This document shows, one piece after another, positions 26,059-39,413 of a stretch of 64,000 nucleotides of DNA (position 1 is the first letter of the stretch; every line of letters starts with the position of its first letter). The position numbers and the translations under genes were made by a program. This stretch comes from Zeugodacus cucurbitae (Eukaryota > Arthropoda > Insecta > Diptera > Tephritidae). The stretch covers positions 14,445,501 to 14,509,500 of the forward strand of contig NC_071671.1 of the NCBI RefSeq assembly GCF_028554725.1, read 5' to 3'. The notes under the pieces were generated by a model that saw nothing but the letters and a program-made list of their open reading frames with translations, was not told the origin of the DNA and ran no database searches.

Positions 26059-27270
26059 TAAGTGGTGTACTTGAAAAACTTATAAAATCCAAAAACCTTT
26101 AATAAATTAGCAGCAGAGCCATAGTAAACTTGAAAAGCGGGTCTGTTCTGTACAAAAATAGTCAACGATCTTGCACAAATCATTCATGAAAGATATGTAA
26201 AGAGCTTTAGAACTTCCTAAAAAAATTAACTTGACAAACTCCTTGTTATTAAAAAATCCTTAAATTTTTTATGCTATGAAATGTATTTTATAACACTAAA
26301 TAAATATGTTTATTAATAAAAACTGTAATTAGTATTGCAGCAAAAGTATTAGAATGCTCTTTAAACTATATTTAGTGCAAAAAATATTTCACCATACTTT
26401 GAAAGAGAAAAGCTTTAGAAAGCTTTATGTTACCTAATCGAATATGCAATTAGAGCTTTAGAAAGCTCTAAATATAAAAAGTGTATTTTATTTTTTTAAT
26501 ACTACTTTAAAATGAAAATTTTAATTAATTTGGTAATAAAAATAAATATGTATCATATAATATATATCTTTTATTTAAAACTTTGTAATCTAACAGTGGC
26601 CATCAAAATAAAAGTTGACTAGAAGCCCTTATCTCACCTTTATTTTAAGCTCATTTATTCTCTTCACGAAGCATCAATAGTTTGATGTTTGGAAGATGCA
26701 GTTGCCATTTAAGAATGCATTAACCTTCTCAAGATACTTAAAACAGGTGTCACTTATCACTCGTGACATCATGACTTGTGACCAAATTTAGCGTGAAAAC
26801 ATTGACAACACAACACCTACACCGATCTGTGGCAAAAGCAGCGACTATCCTATGAATAACTAAATTGTACGTTTACAAGCTGGCAACTGCTGGTGAAGGT
26901 AACTGTGCCACTTTTAGTGTCATAAAAATGCAGTCTCAAATTGATTAAGTTGCAATAACGTAACTGCGTCTACTGGATGCCAAGCATCTGTTGTATCTTA
27001 TTTAGGTTAAGGTGAATCATGCATTGAGTGTGACAGACGGAACATTGTATTTGGTGTAAGCCATGGTCGGAATTTCCAAATCAATGGTATATTCTAAATT
27101 AAAACATTTAAAATTTATTTTATAATATATACAAATTTTAACAGTTTAAATACTTCAGTAAAGTACATTTTTTAACGCTTTGCCTTTCTTTTTTTTCTTA
27201 TTCCTGTAATATAATATATTTGTATATTCTCTTATCTTAGCTTTCTAATTTTTTCTCTTTTGCAAAGCAT
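26059..27270. other. Non-coding stretch, no gene recognised
   Basis: AT-rich sequence with several small palindromes built from AGCTTT/AAAGCT around 26400-26480. No exon or transposon end could be supported. Confidence 0.45.
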
Positions 27271-28430
27271 CCTTTCTGCACCACCCAAATTAGCGCTTGT
27301 TGCACGTTGTAATTACAAATATCGCCAACGGTTGATCTTTCATCCACCCCATCATTGACTGGTTTGCCGCCACTAGCATGTTGGTTTTGCAGTTTTGTCG
27401 CAGCTGTGCTAGCCGACATGCATTTAATTAAATGTCGAAAAAATGTTGAAAAGTTGTAATGAAGAGTCTTGGACACTAACTTATAGCGGCAAAAATGTAG
27501 ATTGACAATGACAGATAGTAGATGATGTGACGGTGGCACGACGATATGTAGTTTGTGGTAAAAAATGGTTTATATGTCAGCTCTATTTTATGGGTTGAAC
27601 AGTTTAATTTCATAATAGTCTGTCTTGTTTTTTACTCTCAAACTTATAAAAAATAAAACTGATTCGAGAAATAATTTACGTCATTCAATTCTTTACATTG
27701 TTGAGTTATATGCCATCTCAGATGTCGAACAGATTGACACCCTTGACACAAGGACGGTCCCCACTTTTTGGAAGCTGTTTTATGAATGAACCAGCTCACT
27801 TCTATTAAACTATCTATACACATATATTTACCATCATAAGACACTGTGCGCCGCATCAAGGTGGCAGGAATGGCCGCCAGGCTGGCAGGTGGTGCAAAGT
27901 AGCAGAAAAGTGGCTTCTCCAAGGAATTGAGCTTCAGTTGCTACTTAAATAAGCAAATCAATAATCGGTGCCTGCAACTGTTTGCCTTTACCTAGGAACA
28001 TACACTCACCTCTACATTGCGCTAGGCCTCCAACTAAGCACACAGGTGAACTTGTACGCTCCGACGGTGCTGCACATGCCTTCAAGTCAAAACACTGAGC
28101 TGCCTCTTGCCGCAGTGATTGTCGCGATTAACCTTTTGCATTTGCGCATCGATCGCATTTTCCTGCACACATATTTACATTTTGATCGTACGCGCATGCC
28201 CTTTGCAATGCAGTGCCTTGTGCCCTCAGCTGATCGGTATCTTATAATTCATGCGCATGCCTGCGCAAATAAATAGTTATGCGCGTAAATATACAAGACT
28301 CGAGTGTGACTACTTCATGGGGAGTCACTGCGTGGCTCATCAGTTGCGCTTCACATATTTTAACTCGCAACCGAGTTCTGACTTCGACCCGGACCTGCCC
28401 TCACATTATTATCTCGTTGATCTTTTAATC
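27271..28430 (-). repeat. Arm A of a diverged inverted duplication
   Basis: Read on the minus strand, this segment is collinear with 46598-47535 on the + strand. Shared blocks: 28375-28430 with 46598-46651 (contains GGTCCGGGTCGAAGTC, identical in both); 28236-28284 with 46687-46737 (ends AATTATAAGATACC); about 28118-28188 with 46791-46855 (starts GATCAAAATGTA); and 27271-27329 with 47479-47535 (GGCGATATTTGTAATTAC, then GTGCAACAAGCGCTAATTT). Between blocks the arms have diverged and differ by indels; arm A is about 200 bp longer. Frames on the minus strand (27237-27539, 27644-27922) are open but do not stay in register with arm B. I do not recognise a known transposon or gene. It may be an old transposon family or a segmental duplication. 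Confidence 0.7.
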
Positions 28431-31400
28431 GCTGTGACTGCAATGTGCGTTCCTGCGGTGAAGTTTTAGCACCTTCGTAATGCATTGAATACCCCGGGTC
28501 AGCTTTGAGGAGCTGTGTGCGCATGCATTATGGTATAATATACAGTATGCAATAGTTTGTAGTTGGATTAGGTGATTGCACCTTTTGCAAGATTTAATAC
28601 AATCGAGGCATATGTAAACCGACGAAGGTTACTACCATATTCATTCCTTTACTTCACTAATTACGGTTCCTTTATACCAGACAAGTCAAAAGTTGTACAA
28701 GTTTTACGGTTTTATCACAGTAATAATACCGGTATTTCTCTTTGACCTCAGGAAACTAATAGAAACAACATTTTTTGACGGTGTTCGTAAGCGCTTTCTA
28801 AAGCCAAGCTTGTCTATAGAAAAATCATTACCACCTTGTAGCTCCCATTACGATGTCTTCTAGACAGTTTTCAATGTTCGGATCTAGAATGTTTAGGATA
28901 CTAACATTGTATCAAGAGTTTAATATCATGAATAGAATTAATGTTCTCTCCGCTGCGATTTATAACGGTCACCTTCAATATCACATATACTTTGAAAGTG
29001 AAATGATTATTGGATCGTTATAGTTTAAACGGTATATGAAAAAAGTTATATCTTAAATCATTCGAATAATTTGTGAAACGGCTAGCTACTTTTGCTCCAA
29101 ATATGAACAATTGTTTGTTAATGACTAAAAACGTTTATAAGATGAAAAACTCTTTATATATTTTTGCGTCGGGAAGGTTTTATCTTTAAAGTTGGTTTTG
29201 AGGTTCTGTAAAATAAAGCTGAGTTTATACCCAATCCTGCATAGCAGAGTTATATTCATTTAAAGAATTCCATTATTGTAAGTCATTTTAATAAATAATA
29301 ATGTATTCATTATTCCCTCTCGAGACTGTATAATTCTCAGCAGAAATTCTTTGCATACATATATACATTTAAATATGCATTGATTTATCTCACAACACAT
29401 TGCTGCGTTTGTCCTTCTGATAATTCCAAACCAAGCTATAATTGCTGGTATTACTACTGATGCCTGGCAGCTTGTGGCATTTTGAGCTGTGGACAGCTAT
29501 GTTTGTTGGTATGCTAGTAAAAATATAAATTCCAGAATTATTTCTACAAAATTGCTGATAACACCATGTTGACAATGCATTTAATTTAATTTAATTTTCT
29601 TGTGCTTGTTGTTATTGGATATTTTCGTAATATTTGCGAATTTTACCGATTGCTGTGGTAATCTGTTATTTTATAGTTTCATGATGGGCGTAGAAAATGA
29701 TTTATGTCTTTGAATGAGAGATCCTCTAGAAATTTTGGAAACTTCAGATATTGTCTCTGCAGATTAATCTAATTAATATAATTCTTTAAGTTGGGAAGAT
29801 AATACGTGGAAACATGACATCATACTAAAAACACCACGTGATACCTAAAATTGTTTTTTGAAACATCACACAGTTTGTTGCCTCGTAATATCGTCTCTTT
29901 TTGTGAAATAAACTTTTATTCCCGCATGCTACTATTTTCGGCCCCTTCTAAGCTCATCATGCATGTATCCAACATTTCTCCCACAGAAATGATTAATTCG
30001 GAACGGAGGATTACAAAGCGAAACCGATCCATTCCATCATAAATTAAAATTTTCTCAACCCCGTAAATTCTGCCACCCACACGTATATTCAAGAACCCTA
30101 AGGTTTATTAAACCGTTTTCTAACATTTGGATAGCATTTGGCATTCTATCGAAGATTATTAAACTCTCCATCGAAAGTGAAATGTGTTAACTCAGGCCAT
30201 TTGGAGCATTTCGGGAAGTAAACAGTGGTGAGATAGAAAAAGGGGAAGAAAGATATGCAACGATAGAACTATAAAGCTGACGGCATTTCGCGAGATGATA
30301 GAGAAATTTTAAAATGTTATTTTAAATTATTTAAAATGTTATTTTTATTTTTATATATTGTATTTTTTAAAGAAATTATTTTATCTTTTATATCTGTAAC
30401 GAATATCTAAATATATTTTAAGAAGTCGTCACGTCTATTAGGGAACTTTTACGGTTATCTTATCTATTAGAAAAGAAACGATACCAAATCGTTGAAAAAT
30501 ATATTGCATCCTATCATGTAAAATTTCAATAAGAAAATCGCAACTCTGTAGGTCGTCTTCGCCCTTATACCAATTTATAGTAGTAAAGAAGAAAATAAAT
30601 TAAGAACCTTGAAATCCGCCAACTCCCTTCGGGCCATATGAGATTTTAAATGAAATATCACATCAACAGATGCAACTAATTTTAATTGAAATATTATGAA
30701 AGGGTTACATTCGGTACATGCTGCAAGTGAACGGAACGGTAACTCATGCTTACCACATCCACATTTTGCTTTTAAATTACATTACAAAGTGTACCATATG
30801 AGTCAGCGCCATTTTCCTGGGGTCTGTTGGGCACGGGACCTGACTTCTTTGCAATTATTGCACTCGTTGCGTTGTTCCGCTAAGCGTAAAAGTAGCAATC
30901 GAAACAAAGCGAATAAAGAAATTAAAATAAAAAAGGTTGGTAAATGTGAGGAGCCGACAAAGGATGAAGCAACAACACATCAATTTTTGAGTAGAGAGTG
31001 TGTATTTTTAATCGCAATAACGTTAATGAGTGGTCCAAACCATAAGCAGGGATAATGACAAGACCGCATACTCTCTCCATTCAAATTTAATCTATCTAAC
31101 ACGTCTACTGGGCAAAATACCTTTATATTAGAACACATAGATGTTGTTGTCGCTATTTGGTTTAGTAGATAGTCTGCGCTAAATTTTATTAGGGACATTT
31201 ATATACAATATATGGATGACGGTCAATTGGTCACCTTCTGCATGCACTCATTAATATTCGATCACAGAAAAACTGCACGAATGCCACGAGGACTTGTGGG
31301 CGTTGTTGTGCAACCAATGTGGTTGTATAGTCACATTTTGCTTGGTGGCTGGAACCCTCGGTACCGTTAGCATAATAATGATCATGTATGCCAATAGCTG

Positions 31401-34400
31401 CACAATGACTGTAGTCTCTACATGTAAAGATTGGAGTATAAGTGTGACCAGGTAATACATATACATAAACAAATACAAATTTATGTTCATATTGCGTTTT
31501 GTTCATTGTCACCTCGTTATAACCGAGAGAGCGCACGTGCACCGGAGTATATTAAATTAAATTTACAACATTATTTTAAGTGAGCATGGTTGTTAAGCGA
31601 CACGCTGGTTGCAGTGTAGAATGTTTAGAAATATGTATGAATGAAAGGGTGGACCTTAAATTACAGTTAGAACCCTTACAATTAGGAAAAGATGATTCTT
31701 GATGAGAACAGACTTAAATATTATGGATTTTATAATGGAGATTGGTACTTCAAGAAAAATTAAATCAACTATATAAAATGAAATTTAACCTCACTTCACA
31801 AGTCTTACATATATCCTAGAAGTGGTTGAGAAGCATTGAAATTCTCTTATTGATTCACCTGCTCAGAAGCATTTGCCCATCCTCTTATGTACTGCGACTC
31901 TCCTCTCTATGCCAATCAGCGCCTGTTCCACGATTTACTATCGTTGCTGAATTATTTGTTGGAAATACGAAAATTCAGTTTTAAGATTTTGACAATAAAT
32001 TTGTTAAGCGATAAAAAACTGCAGGTATTTCTGAATTCAGTGCACGTTTTCAGGTTTGTCCGGGAATTTTTGCTCTTGTTGTTAGCTACTGTGCACTTAC
32101 TTTTTCGTCTGTCTTGTGCATTTTCGCTGCACACCTCTGGTGATTCTTGTGTGGTTGGTGTTCTTTTCAGTGGTTTAGCTGCTTTGTGAAATTGTCATAT
32201 GCTGCCTCGTGTTGCTGTTATTGTTATTTTTGCTCTATTGACGTATTTTTGTTGCTCACTGCGATAGTGTGAGTCGATGTGGGTGCTGCCGGTTGCATGC
32301 CATGTGCGACATAAGTTCATATCGCTGCTGTCAGAGCGTTGACATATTTATTTCGCTTGCCTGACATGTCACAACATCCAGTGAACAACAAAATAGAACA
32401 AGAGAATGTGAAAAAATATAGATAGAATGCAGAGGAGATAAATACGAAATGCCTATGTTAGTTTTGTAGTTTTATAATAAGGAACATTGGACACTCGTAA
32501 GTGCTCCGCTATTATATTTTCAAGGGCAAATGTTTAAATAAATCAAAATTACTCATACAAAGCTTTCGCATTCCGATCCTAACTCGCCCAGAACCCATAA
32601 AAGACATCCATACTTAACTGTAGCATAATAGGCTCAATTTAGCTTCCCTGAATATACTCATGTTCATTCTTATATTTTTGAAAGCCCTTACGAAAGAATA
32701 CAAGAAAACAATAATCTAAATCCAACGAATTTAACATTTAAAAACTGAATGAAAATCTTTCTCGATATGAAAGAAGTCCTTTAGAAATTAATGAAACGTG
32801 TTTATTTTTACGTAAGAGGAACAAATATTTCCAATCCATGATATGAGTCATACTTTTGGCTACAAACATTGTTAGTTAAAAGTCGCTCTCGACTCCTCAA
32901 AGAAATCTACGATAGTAAAACCTAAATAATAAGTTTTGGACTGGGACTTTTAACTAAATTACGTCGATGGGAATTGACAGTTCTTCCAATCACTAACAAA
33001 AACAATGGATTAGAGGAATTAATAGTAATAGTATCCTACAAAATGCGAGCAAATTTAAATCTTCAGACATTTTCCATATTGACGATTAGAATATACTTCT
33101 TGTAAATAAAATGTAAATATTTTAACACAAAACTGATACCCTCGGAGTTATACGTTTTAAAAAGTTTCTATTCCTATTATATCTTTATATATCTTTTTTA
33201 TATTATGGCAGTTTTTCTATGTGTATCTGTATCATACTAAATGCCCATCCATCCATCCATGTCTAATTAAAGACTACATATCTATGCTATTTAGCCATTG
33301 CTTGTTTTGTATTGCCAACATTCATGCTCCACTATGCAGGTTTATACGATGTTGACTTTAAACTAATTAAATTGACTTAAGTTATGTTAGTAAATCACAG
33401 CAAATTCCAAAAGGATTGCAAACGATATTTAACAATGCATGTAGCCAACAAAAGCCCAGTGAAGCCATTTAATGGTAAATAGCAAAATTATGCAAATCTT
33501 TATACGAGGTTATGGCTTTAACGTTCGGTCTACGAAAACGTTCACTTTATTGTTGTTGTTATTACTACTTCTAATGGTGTTGAAGTAGTACTCGTGTTGG
33601 TTTTCTTGATATCCCATATATGTCATAAATAAATTGATTTGAAAGCTCTCTAGCGCTTTCATGTATGCTACACCAATTTGTACGCATAGCTGAAAAGGAC
33701 GGGCAAGAGAAAGGGAATGTGAAAATGTAATGTTGACTAAGTTGTAAAATTATTTTCGTGTGTTCAAAAGTATGAGTGTGTGGCTGTAGATTGGAATTTA
33801 TTTATATAGTCTTGGATATGACTTACAAAATATGCTCGTAATAAATCCCAGAAGAAAACCACTAAGTTTTCTCAAACATCAAGTGCATATATCTGCATAC
33901 AGATGTAAAGATATAAATCTGAATTTAAATATCTTCGCCTCTTTTGTTGAAATCTCTATGATATCCTTAGTTGTCATCGTCGGTGGTGTCTTATCATATT
34001 ATATTTATACATGTCTTCACATTGAATTTATATGTTTCTGTTGGATGTGTGAGCACGTCTGCTTCTTCTATTCCTTGCTCGTGACAAACGTTAAAATTAC
34101 ATCAAAACCACAAGCCATTAGCTGTGGTTTCTATAACATTCATAAACACACGCATATAACTCAATTTAAATTTTCGTTGGGGTGTGCTCAGCTGTAAATT
34201 GCTTTGCTACAACATTCATATTCGCCTTGTGGCCACACTGATGGGTCAATTAATAGATAGAAGATAAGATAATTATATACTACGATAAAATAATTTTTAA
34301 TTTAAATTTCAAGAAAGATATTTGCTGATAAAGACATGGTTTTCATTTAAAAAAATTTCAATTGCCCTAAATAGTTTTAATACAGATATCTATGATGCAT

Positions 34401-37400
34401 GCAACATATTCTTTTCAAAATACGTATGTATAGTTGATTTACATACATTATGGCCAACTTATAGAGTATTCCTCATCTTAGATGAGTATTCCTCATCATA
34501 ACCAAATAGCGTTCATTAAATTGAGAATCGGTTCTATTTTATCATCTCGGATAATTAATTTAAACTGGAACACGAATAGGCTAGCAATTGCTCTGCAATA
34601 TCATAATTTAATGCAGATATGTATGCGATGACCTCCTTCGGCAACCTGGAGCGATTTCTGGTTTAGCAGCTAATCACGTTTAAACGCTTCAACCAGTAGT
34701 TTGCCGATGGCGCTGCAGTAAATCATCTTCGAAACTGGCATAATTTCATATTTCTATTTACATACAAACACGTTCTCATACGAGGGGAGATGGGTGAGTT
34801 TTGCAAATAATTGGATATCAAGATGATGTTTTATAGTAAATCGGAGCTCTGTTGCTCAGGTCTGTAGATAGGTACCCCTTTATCGAAGAAATGCGGAACT
34901 AATAAGCCGCGCCTGAAAGCCTGGTTGATTTTATGAGAGGTTTAAGGAATTTCTTAAAATGTGGTAGACTTTGATGGCATGGATATGATTCGATGCTTTA
35001 CAGAGTTGAATCCCAAAAATCCATCACCATATTCGGACCACTTCTATGAATTACTAACAACATACCTTATGGTCTGTAGTAATTTGTCTCCGAAACTCGA
35101 ACCGACTATCTAGTTGTACTTCGACTAAATTTTGTAAAATCAGAACAACTTCTGATAGTCTTTATCAGTAGTCCTTTAGCAGATCTTGATGGAGTCAAGA
35201 AAAACAGTGTTGCATTTGCAGTTTCATAAACTTAACAAACACTCCTCGTGGTAAGATGATTAAGCACGGCAGCGAATAGAACTCAGCTGAATTGAATGAA
35301 CTGAAACTAAAACATGCCACTTGCCACATTGAAGAGCAATTTGTAGCGCAACACAATTGCATGGTTATGCATTCCGATATATATATAATTGTTGTACAAC
35401 AACAAAGACACGACTGTGAGTAAGTACACTTGGCTATGCACCTCGGCTTTTGCAGTTTATTTGCCAACTGATAAGCCATAATATAGCAAATAGTACATAC
35501 TCCGCTTGGCTCTACCAAACTTGTTTCGCCACCTTAATGTTCTGTCGGCCGTCCAAACCGTCTGCCTGTCAATATGCTATTGCGGCGACTGTCTGGACTC
35601 GATTGCAGACCATGGCGATAAACTTAGTACATAGGCACAGCACTAGAGGCTTGAAATTGTATGATTGAGGGTGCTGCGGGATCAGACCAACAGTTGAAAA
35701 GTAACCATGAAAAACTGGCGTTCAGCATGATTCCATACTAATTGCTAGCAAAAATAACCTTGGTGCCAACAGGAACGAAGTATGACTGTGGTACGAGTAG
35801 AATGAGATTATTGAAACAATAATTCTACCAAAGAGGGAACTGTGGATCTTCGATTATTTGACAGCAATAATTATTGATTTGTATTATCCTGCTTAATCGA
35901 GAAATTTCGATCTATTCACTATCTTTACAATGTATTATTTTAGAGGATCTATGTGAGAGAAAAAAGGCAGTACTTTATTAGTTGAGCCACATCGTACATT
36001 AGACTAAAAAGTTGAAAAGTTTGAACATCAAGAATATATTACGTCAGTTATTTCGAAATAATTCATTAAAAAACAACAAAAAATATAAAAAAGGATATTT
36101 TCATTATCTGACCCACCATGGACCATGCGGGTCATATTGTACGTTCAATGGGCAAGTGCCACTAGTCGCATCGGTCGTAGTCGGTTACTTTACGATGTCA
36201 AAGCCAATACACGTGGGTAGAAGGAACGTTACATTACGATTTGTTTTATTCAATTTTAGTTTTTATTTCAACTTTTTGCCATCGTTTGTAGCAAACACGC
36301 AATTCTCGACGCCGTGCAACATGTTGTTGCCACTGCCTGTGCATAGGATCACTGTTCATTGCTGATTGCAGTCGCAGTCGTGTGTCTCACGATGCATGCA
36401 ATATAACTTCGAGTCGGTGCACTTTGTAATGATGTGCCGCTGTTGTGTTACTTGTTGCTTGTACGCTTCCTCATTCCTGCTACACCTACGGCTGTCATAG
36501 GAAAATGTTAACTCACGTTTTTACTGTATGTACAGGAATTGATGCGGCAAATAAAAACAAAACAAAGAAAAACTAACAAATAATTGGTGCTGTTGTGCGC
36601 ACCCAATACTACAATGTTGCGATAAATAGCAACAATCGTGCTGCCACATGTGGGCAAACATTTTAACAGTCAACATTCTGATATGTACGATTTGCCACAT
36701 CATAGCAAGTAACAGCAACAACAGCAATAAAAATGTAATGCTTAACTTGCCTTGCTCCTGAAATAGCCAGCAAGCAGATCAAAGGAGCGCGATAGAAATT
36801 TCAAAACTGAAAAATTACATCTGCGTCATGTTGCTGTTATTGAAGCAACATATCTATCAATAAATACAAATTGATGTGTAAACGCTGATACATGGTCTGT
36901 TGAGAGTTCGAAGTGAGAAAGTTAAAAGCATGAGAAACTTTTTAAGAAACCATTAATATACAAGACGAGGGCCAAGCGAACTTTTTTATTACAAATAAAA
37001 TGTACCATTTCATAGCTGGTCAAAAGTAACGGTTTTCTTGAGAAACATCGATGAATAGAGGGAAATGAAATGTAGAAGGGTTAATTCTCATAATAAAGTA
37101 CCACATTACTTTCTATGGTATGTTAGCTAAACTTATTGATACTATGAGTTCAAAAACAGCACTCGCAGCATTTTCGATTGTTAAACATATGAAGCTTTGG
37201 TGATTTATAGATACTTGACTGATCAAATGATACCTGGTTTCATGGAAAGATTTGTCGCCTGATATATCGACACGAACCCGACATTCCCCATTGCTAAAAC
37301 CAGTTAGTAATTTCTATAATACGTATCCTAAAAGACAGTCATAAGAAGTTTACATGTTTCAAAATTAAAGACTATAAAAATCTCGATTAGATTGCATGCA

Positions 37401-38365
37401 TATTCGAACAATATTACTCCTACTACATTATCGTACTAGAACTTTTATTTCCCTCTACCGCTTTTCTTAATATGAATATGTCGTCAAACGAATTTATTTC
37501 CGTCTGAGATATTTTTATTTCAATTCTTCATATTTTACCAACTAAGTCGTGCAAAATTATTTTCAATCAACTGGATGACAAAAGCATCGAATACAAAATT
37601 TTCTCATATACATTTAAGAAGATCATAAATCTGCTCCTCACTCATTGTTTTTGCATTGGCATGCAATTCAATTTTCCACTTTCTTGAACTTTACAGTTTC
37701 AATCATTACGAAATATGTAATATTCGTTTTAGGCAACATATTTTTAACACATATTGTGGTGCAAATATCATTCAATCATGCGTGCAATAAATCTAAGGCG
37801 ACAAATGAAATAAAATATTTTGAAAATAAAGATGTGAATGCAGGGGGTAAAAATGGGAAGCTGTCAAATTGATTATTTTTTAATAAAATATGCAAGTTTC
37901 GTTTTCTTAGTTGACGCAAACAAAAATTGGGAATTAAAAGGATTTTTGGCACCTTTTATTTATTTTACTTTGCTTAAGTTTCGTAATGAAAGTTCATGTA
38001 CTTTGTTTTAGCGATATAGAGTCCGTTTGTGCTGTACAAATTCTTGTCAGCTTTTCCATTTCGCTTTTATTTATGAATTTAATCAAACCAATCTCCGTTG
38101 GCAATTAAAAATTCGATTTGGCATTACTTACAGAGTAATGGTATTTATTTCGTGTCGTGTGCATTCGTATTTCGCTGATTGTGCAAACTGTGCGATGTTG
38201 GATTGCTGCGGACTACCTTTCTAAAAAAATATTATAGAAATTTTAAAATAAAAATTCCATATGCAAGCGTTGGGAAAACTAGTTTAATTGCCGTACTAAA
38301 ATATTGTTATTAGAATATTTCTATATTTTTTCCAAGCATTGAAAATTTAGTGAGATATATTCAAA
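28431..38365. other. Non-coding stretch, no gene recognised
   Basis: Nearly 10 kb without a recognisable exon. Frames at 30696-31055 (119 codons), 31231-31542, 33832-34197 (121 codons), 35195-35518 and 36012-36365 show no family motif and are not bounded by convincing splice sites. Small structures only: a 20-bp direct repeat GAGTATTCCTCATCTTAGAT at 34464-34500 (its second half diverged) and short ATCC runs at 33246-33260. Confidence 0.4.
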
Positions 38366-38481
38366 GCTCCATGGCACAGTGGTTGGGCTTTTATGAAGGT
38401 GCGGTCATAAATACTTCCCGTTAAGATATCGGTTTGAAATTTTCACCAAAAAACTAGAAAATTATTTTAAATATATAGTAA
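38366..38481 (+). repeat. Possible tRNA-derived SINE head
   Basis: The sequence CCATGGCACAGTGGTTGGGC contains TGGCACAGTGG (38373-38383), which fits the polymerase III A-box consensus TRGYNNANNNG. About 47 bases further on, GGTTTGAAAT (38431-38440) resembles a decayed B box (GGTTCGAAWC). The spacing is that of a tRNA, and a CAT sits near the anticodon position, but I could not fold a convincing anticodon stem, so this is not a functional tRNA. It directly precedes the DINE-1-like element. Confidence 0.3.
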
Positions 38482-39263
38482 AAACAAGTAAGGAAGGGCT
38501 AAGTTCGGGTGTAACCGAACATTTTATACTCTCGCAATTTATTTATTTAACTTTATTTTTATTATATAATACACAATTTGACCCACATATTCGTCATATA
38601 TATTGTATAGAGTCCATTGAAAGTTAGAGAGCCTAATATTAGGTTAGAAGTTGTTTAGTGAGCTAACCCACTTTTAGTAATTTTCAACCTAACCTTTGTA
38701 TGGGAGGTGGGCGTGGTTATTATCCGATTTCTTTCATTTTTGGACTGTATAAGGAAATGTCTAAAAAAACGACTGCAGAAAGTTTGGTTTATATAGATCT
38801 ATTGGTTTGCGAGATATATACAAAAAACCTATTTGGGGGCGGGGCCACGCCCATTTCCCCAAAAAAATTACATCCAAATATGCCTCTTCATAGTGCGATC
38901 CTTCATACCAAATTTTATTTCCATAGCTTTATTTATGGCTTAGTTATGGACATTATGTGTTTTCAGTTTTCGTCATTTTGTGGGCGTGGCAGTGGTCCGA
39001 TTTTGCTGATTTTCGAACTTAACCTTCTTATGGTGAAAAGGAACACGTGTTCCAAGTTTCATTAAGATATCTCAATTTTTACTCAAGTTACAGCTACCAC
39101 GGACGGACGGACAGACAGACATCCGGATTTGAACTTTTCTCGTCACCCTGATCATTTTGATATATATAAACCTATATCTAACTCGTTTAGTTTTAGGACT
39201 TACAACCAACCGTTATGTGAACAAAACTATAATACTCTCGTAGCAACTTTGTTGCGAGAGTAT
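38482..39263 (-). mobile_element. DINE-1-like (Helitron-related) interspersed repeat
   Basis: The left end reads AAACAAGTAAGGAAGGGCTA and carries an 18-base stem-loop GTTCGGGTGTAACCGAAC (38503-38520), followed by TTTTATACTCTCGCAA. The right end is a large hairpin, ATACTCTCG..AGCAACTTTGTTGC with its complement, at 39232-39263. Between them are GGGCGTGG-type blocks at 38709, 38841 and 38979, the 'ACGGACGGACAGACAGAC' tract at 39099-39119 and a GATCATTTTGATATATATAA block. I recognise this architecture from the abundant DINE-1-like repeats of higher flies, particularly tephritids, where the family is usually written in the opposite orientation. Frames at 38700-39065 and 39129-39407 lie within the repeat and are not genes. 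Confidence 0.75.
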
Positions 39264-39413
39264 AAAAATTGGCCCCATCGGACTACTAGGTCCTATAGCT
39301 CCCATAGAACTGTAATTGCCATTATATGGCAATCATGCGCAAAAATACTTCTCATAGTCATGGTCGGAGCGGCAAAACTTTCAGTAAGGCTTTGTAAAAA
39401 CATTTAAGAAAGC

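Noticed and set aside
30696..31055. 119-codon frame with a reasonably balanced composition
   Set aside because: No motif, no homologous partner in the window, no splice context, and a Lys-rich tail from an A-rich run. Nothing beyond openness supports it.
33832..34197. 121-codon frame with a hydrophobic centre
   Set aside because: No ATG at its start and no recognised family; Cys/Ile/Phe-rich composition typical of chance frames here.
34630..34741. Minus-strand fragment reading like protein (MPVSKMIYCSAIGKLL, then a stop, then QVAEGGHRI)
   Set aside because: Only 23 codons before the stop, and the reading beyond the stop cannot be tied to a known protein, so a pseudogene call would be speculation.
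39096..39121. Short direct repeats (GGAC/AGAC) considered as a CRISPR-like or satellite array
   Set aside because: These are the GGACGGACAGAC tract internal to the DINE-1-like family, without spacers.
38700..39407. Two frames of 121 and 92 codons
   Set aside because: They lie inside or run out of the DINE-1-like repeat, whose members do not encode proteins.
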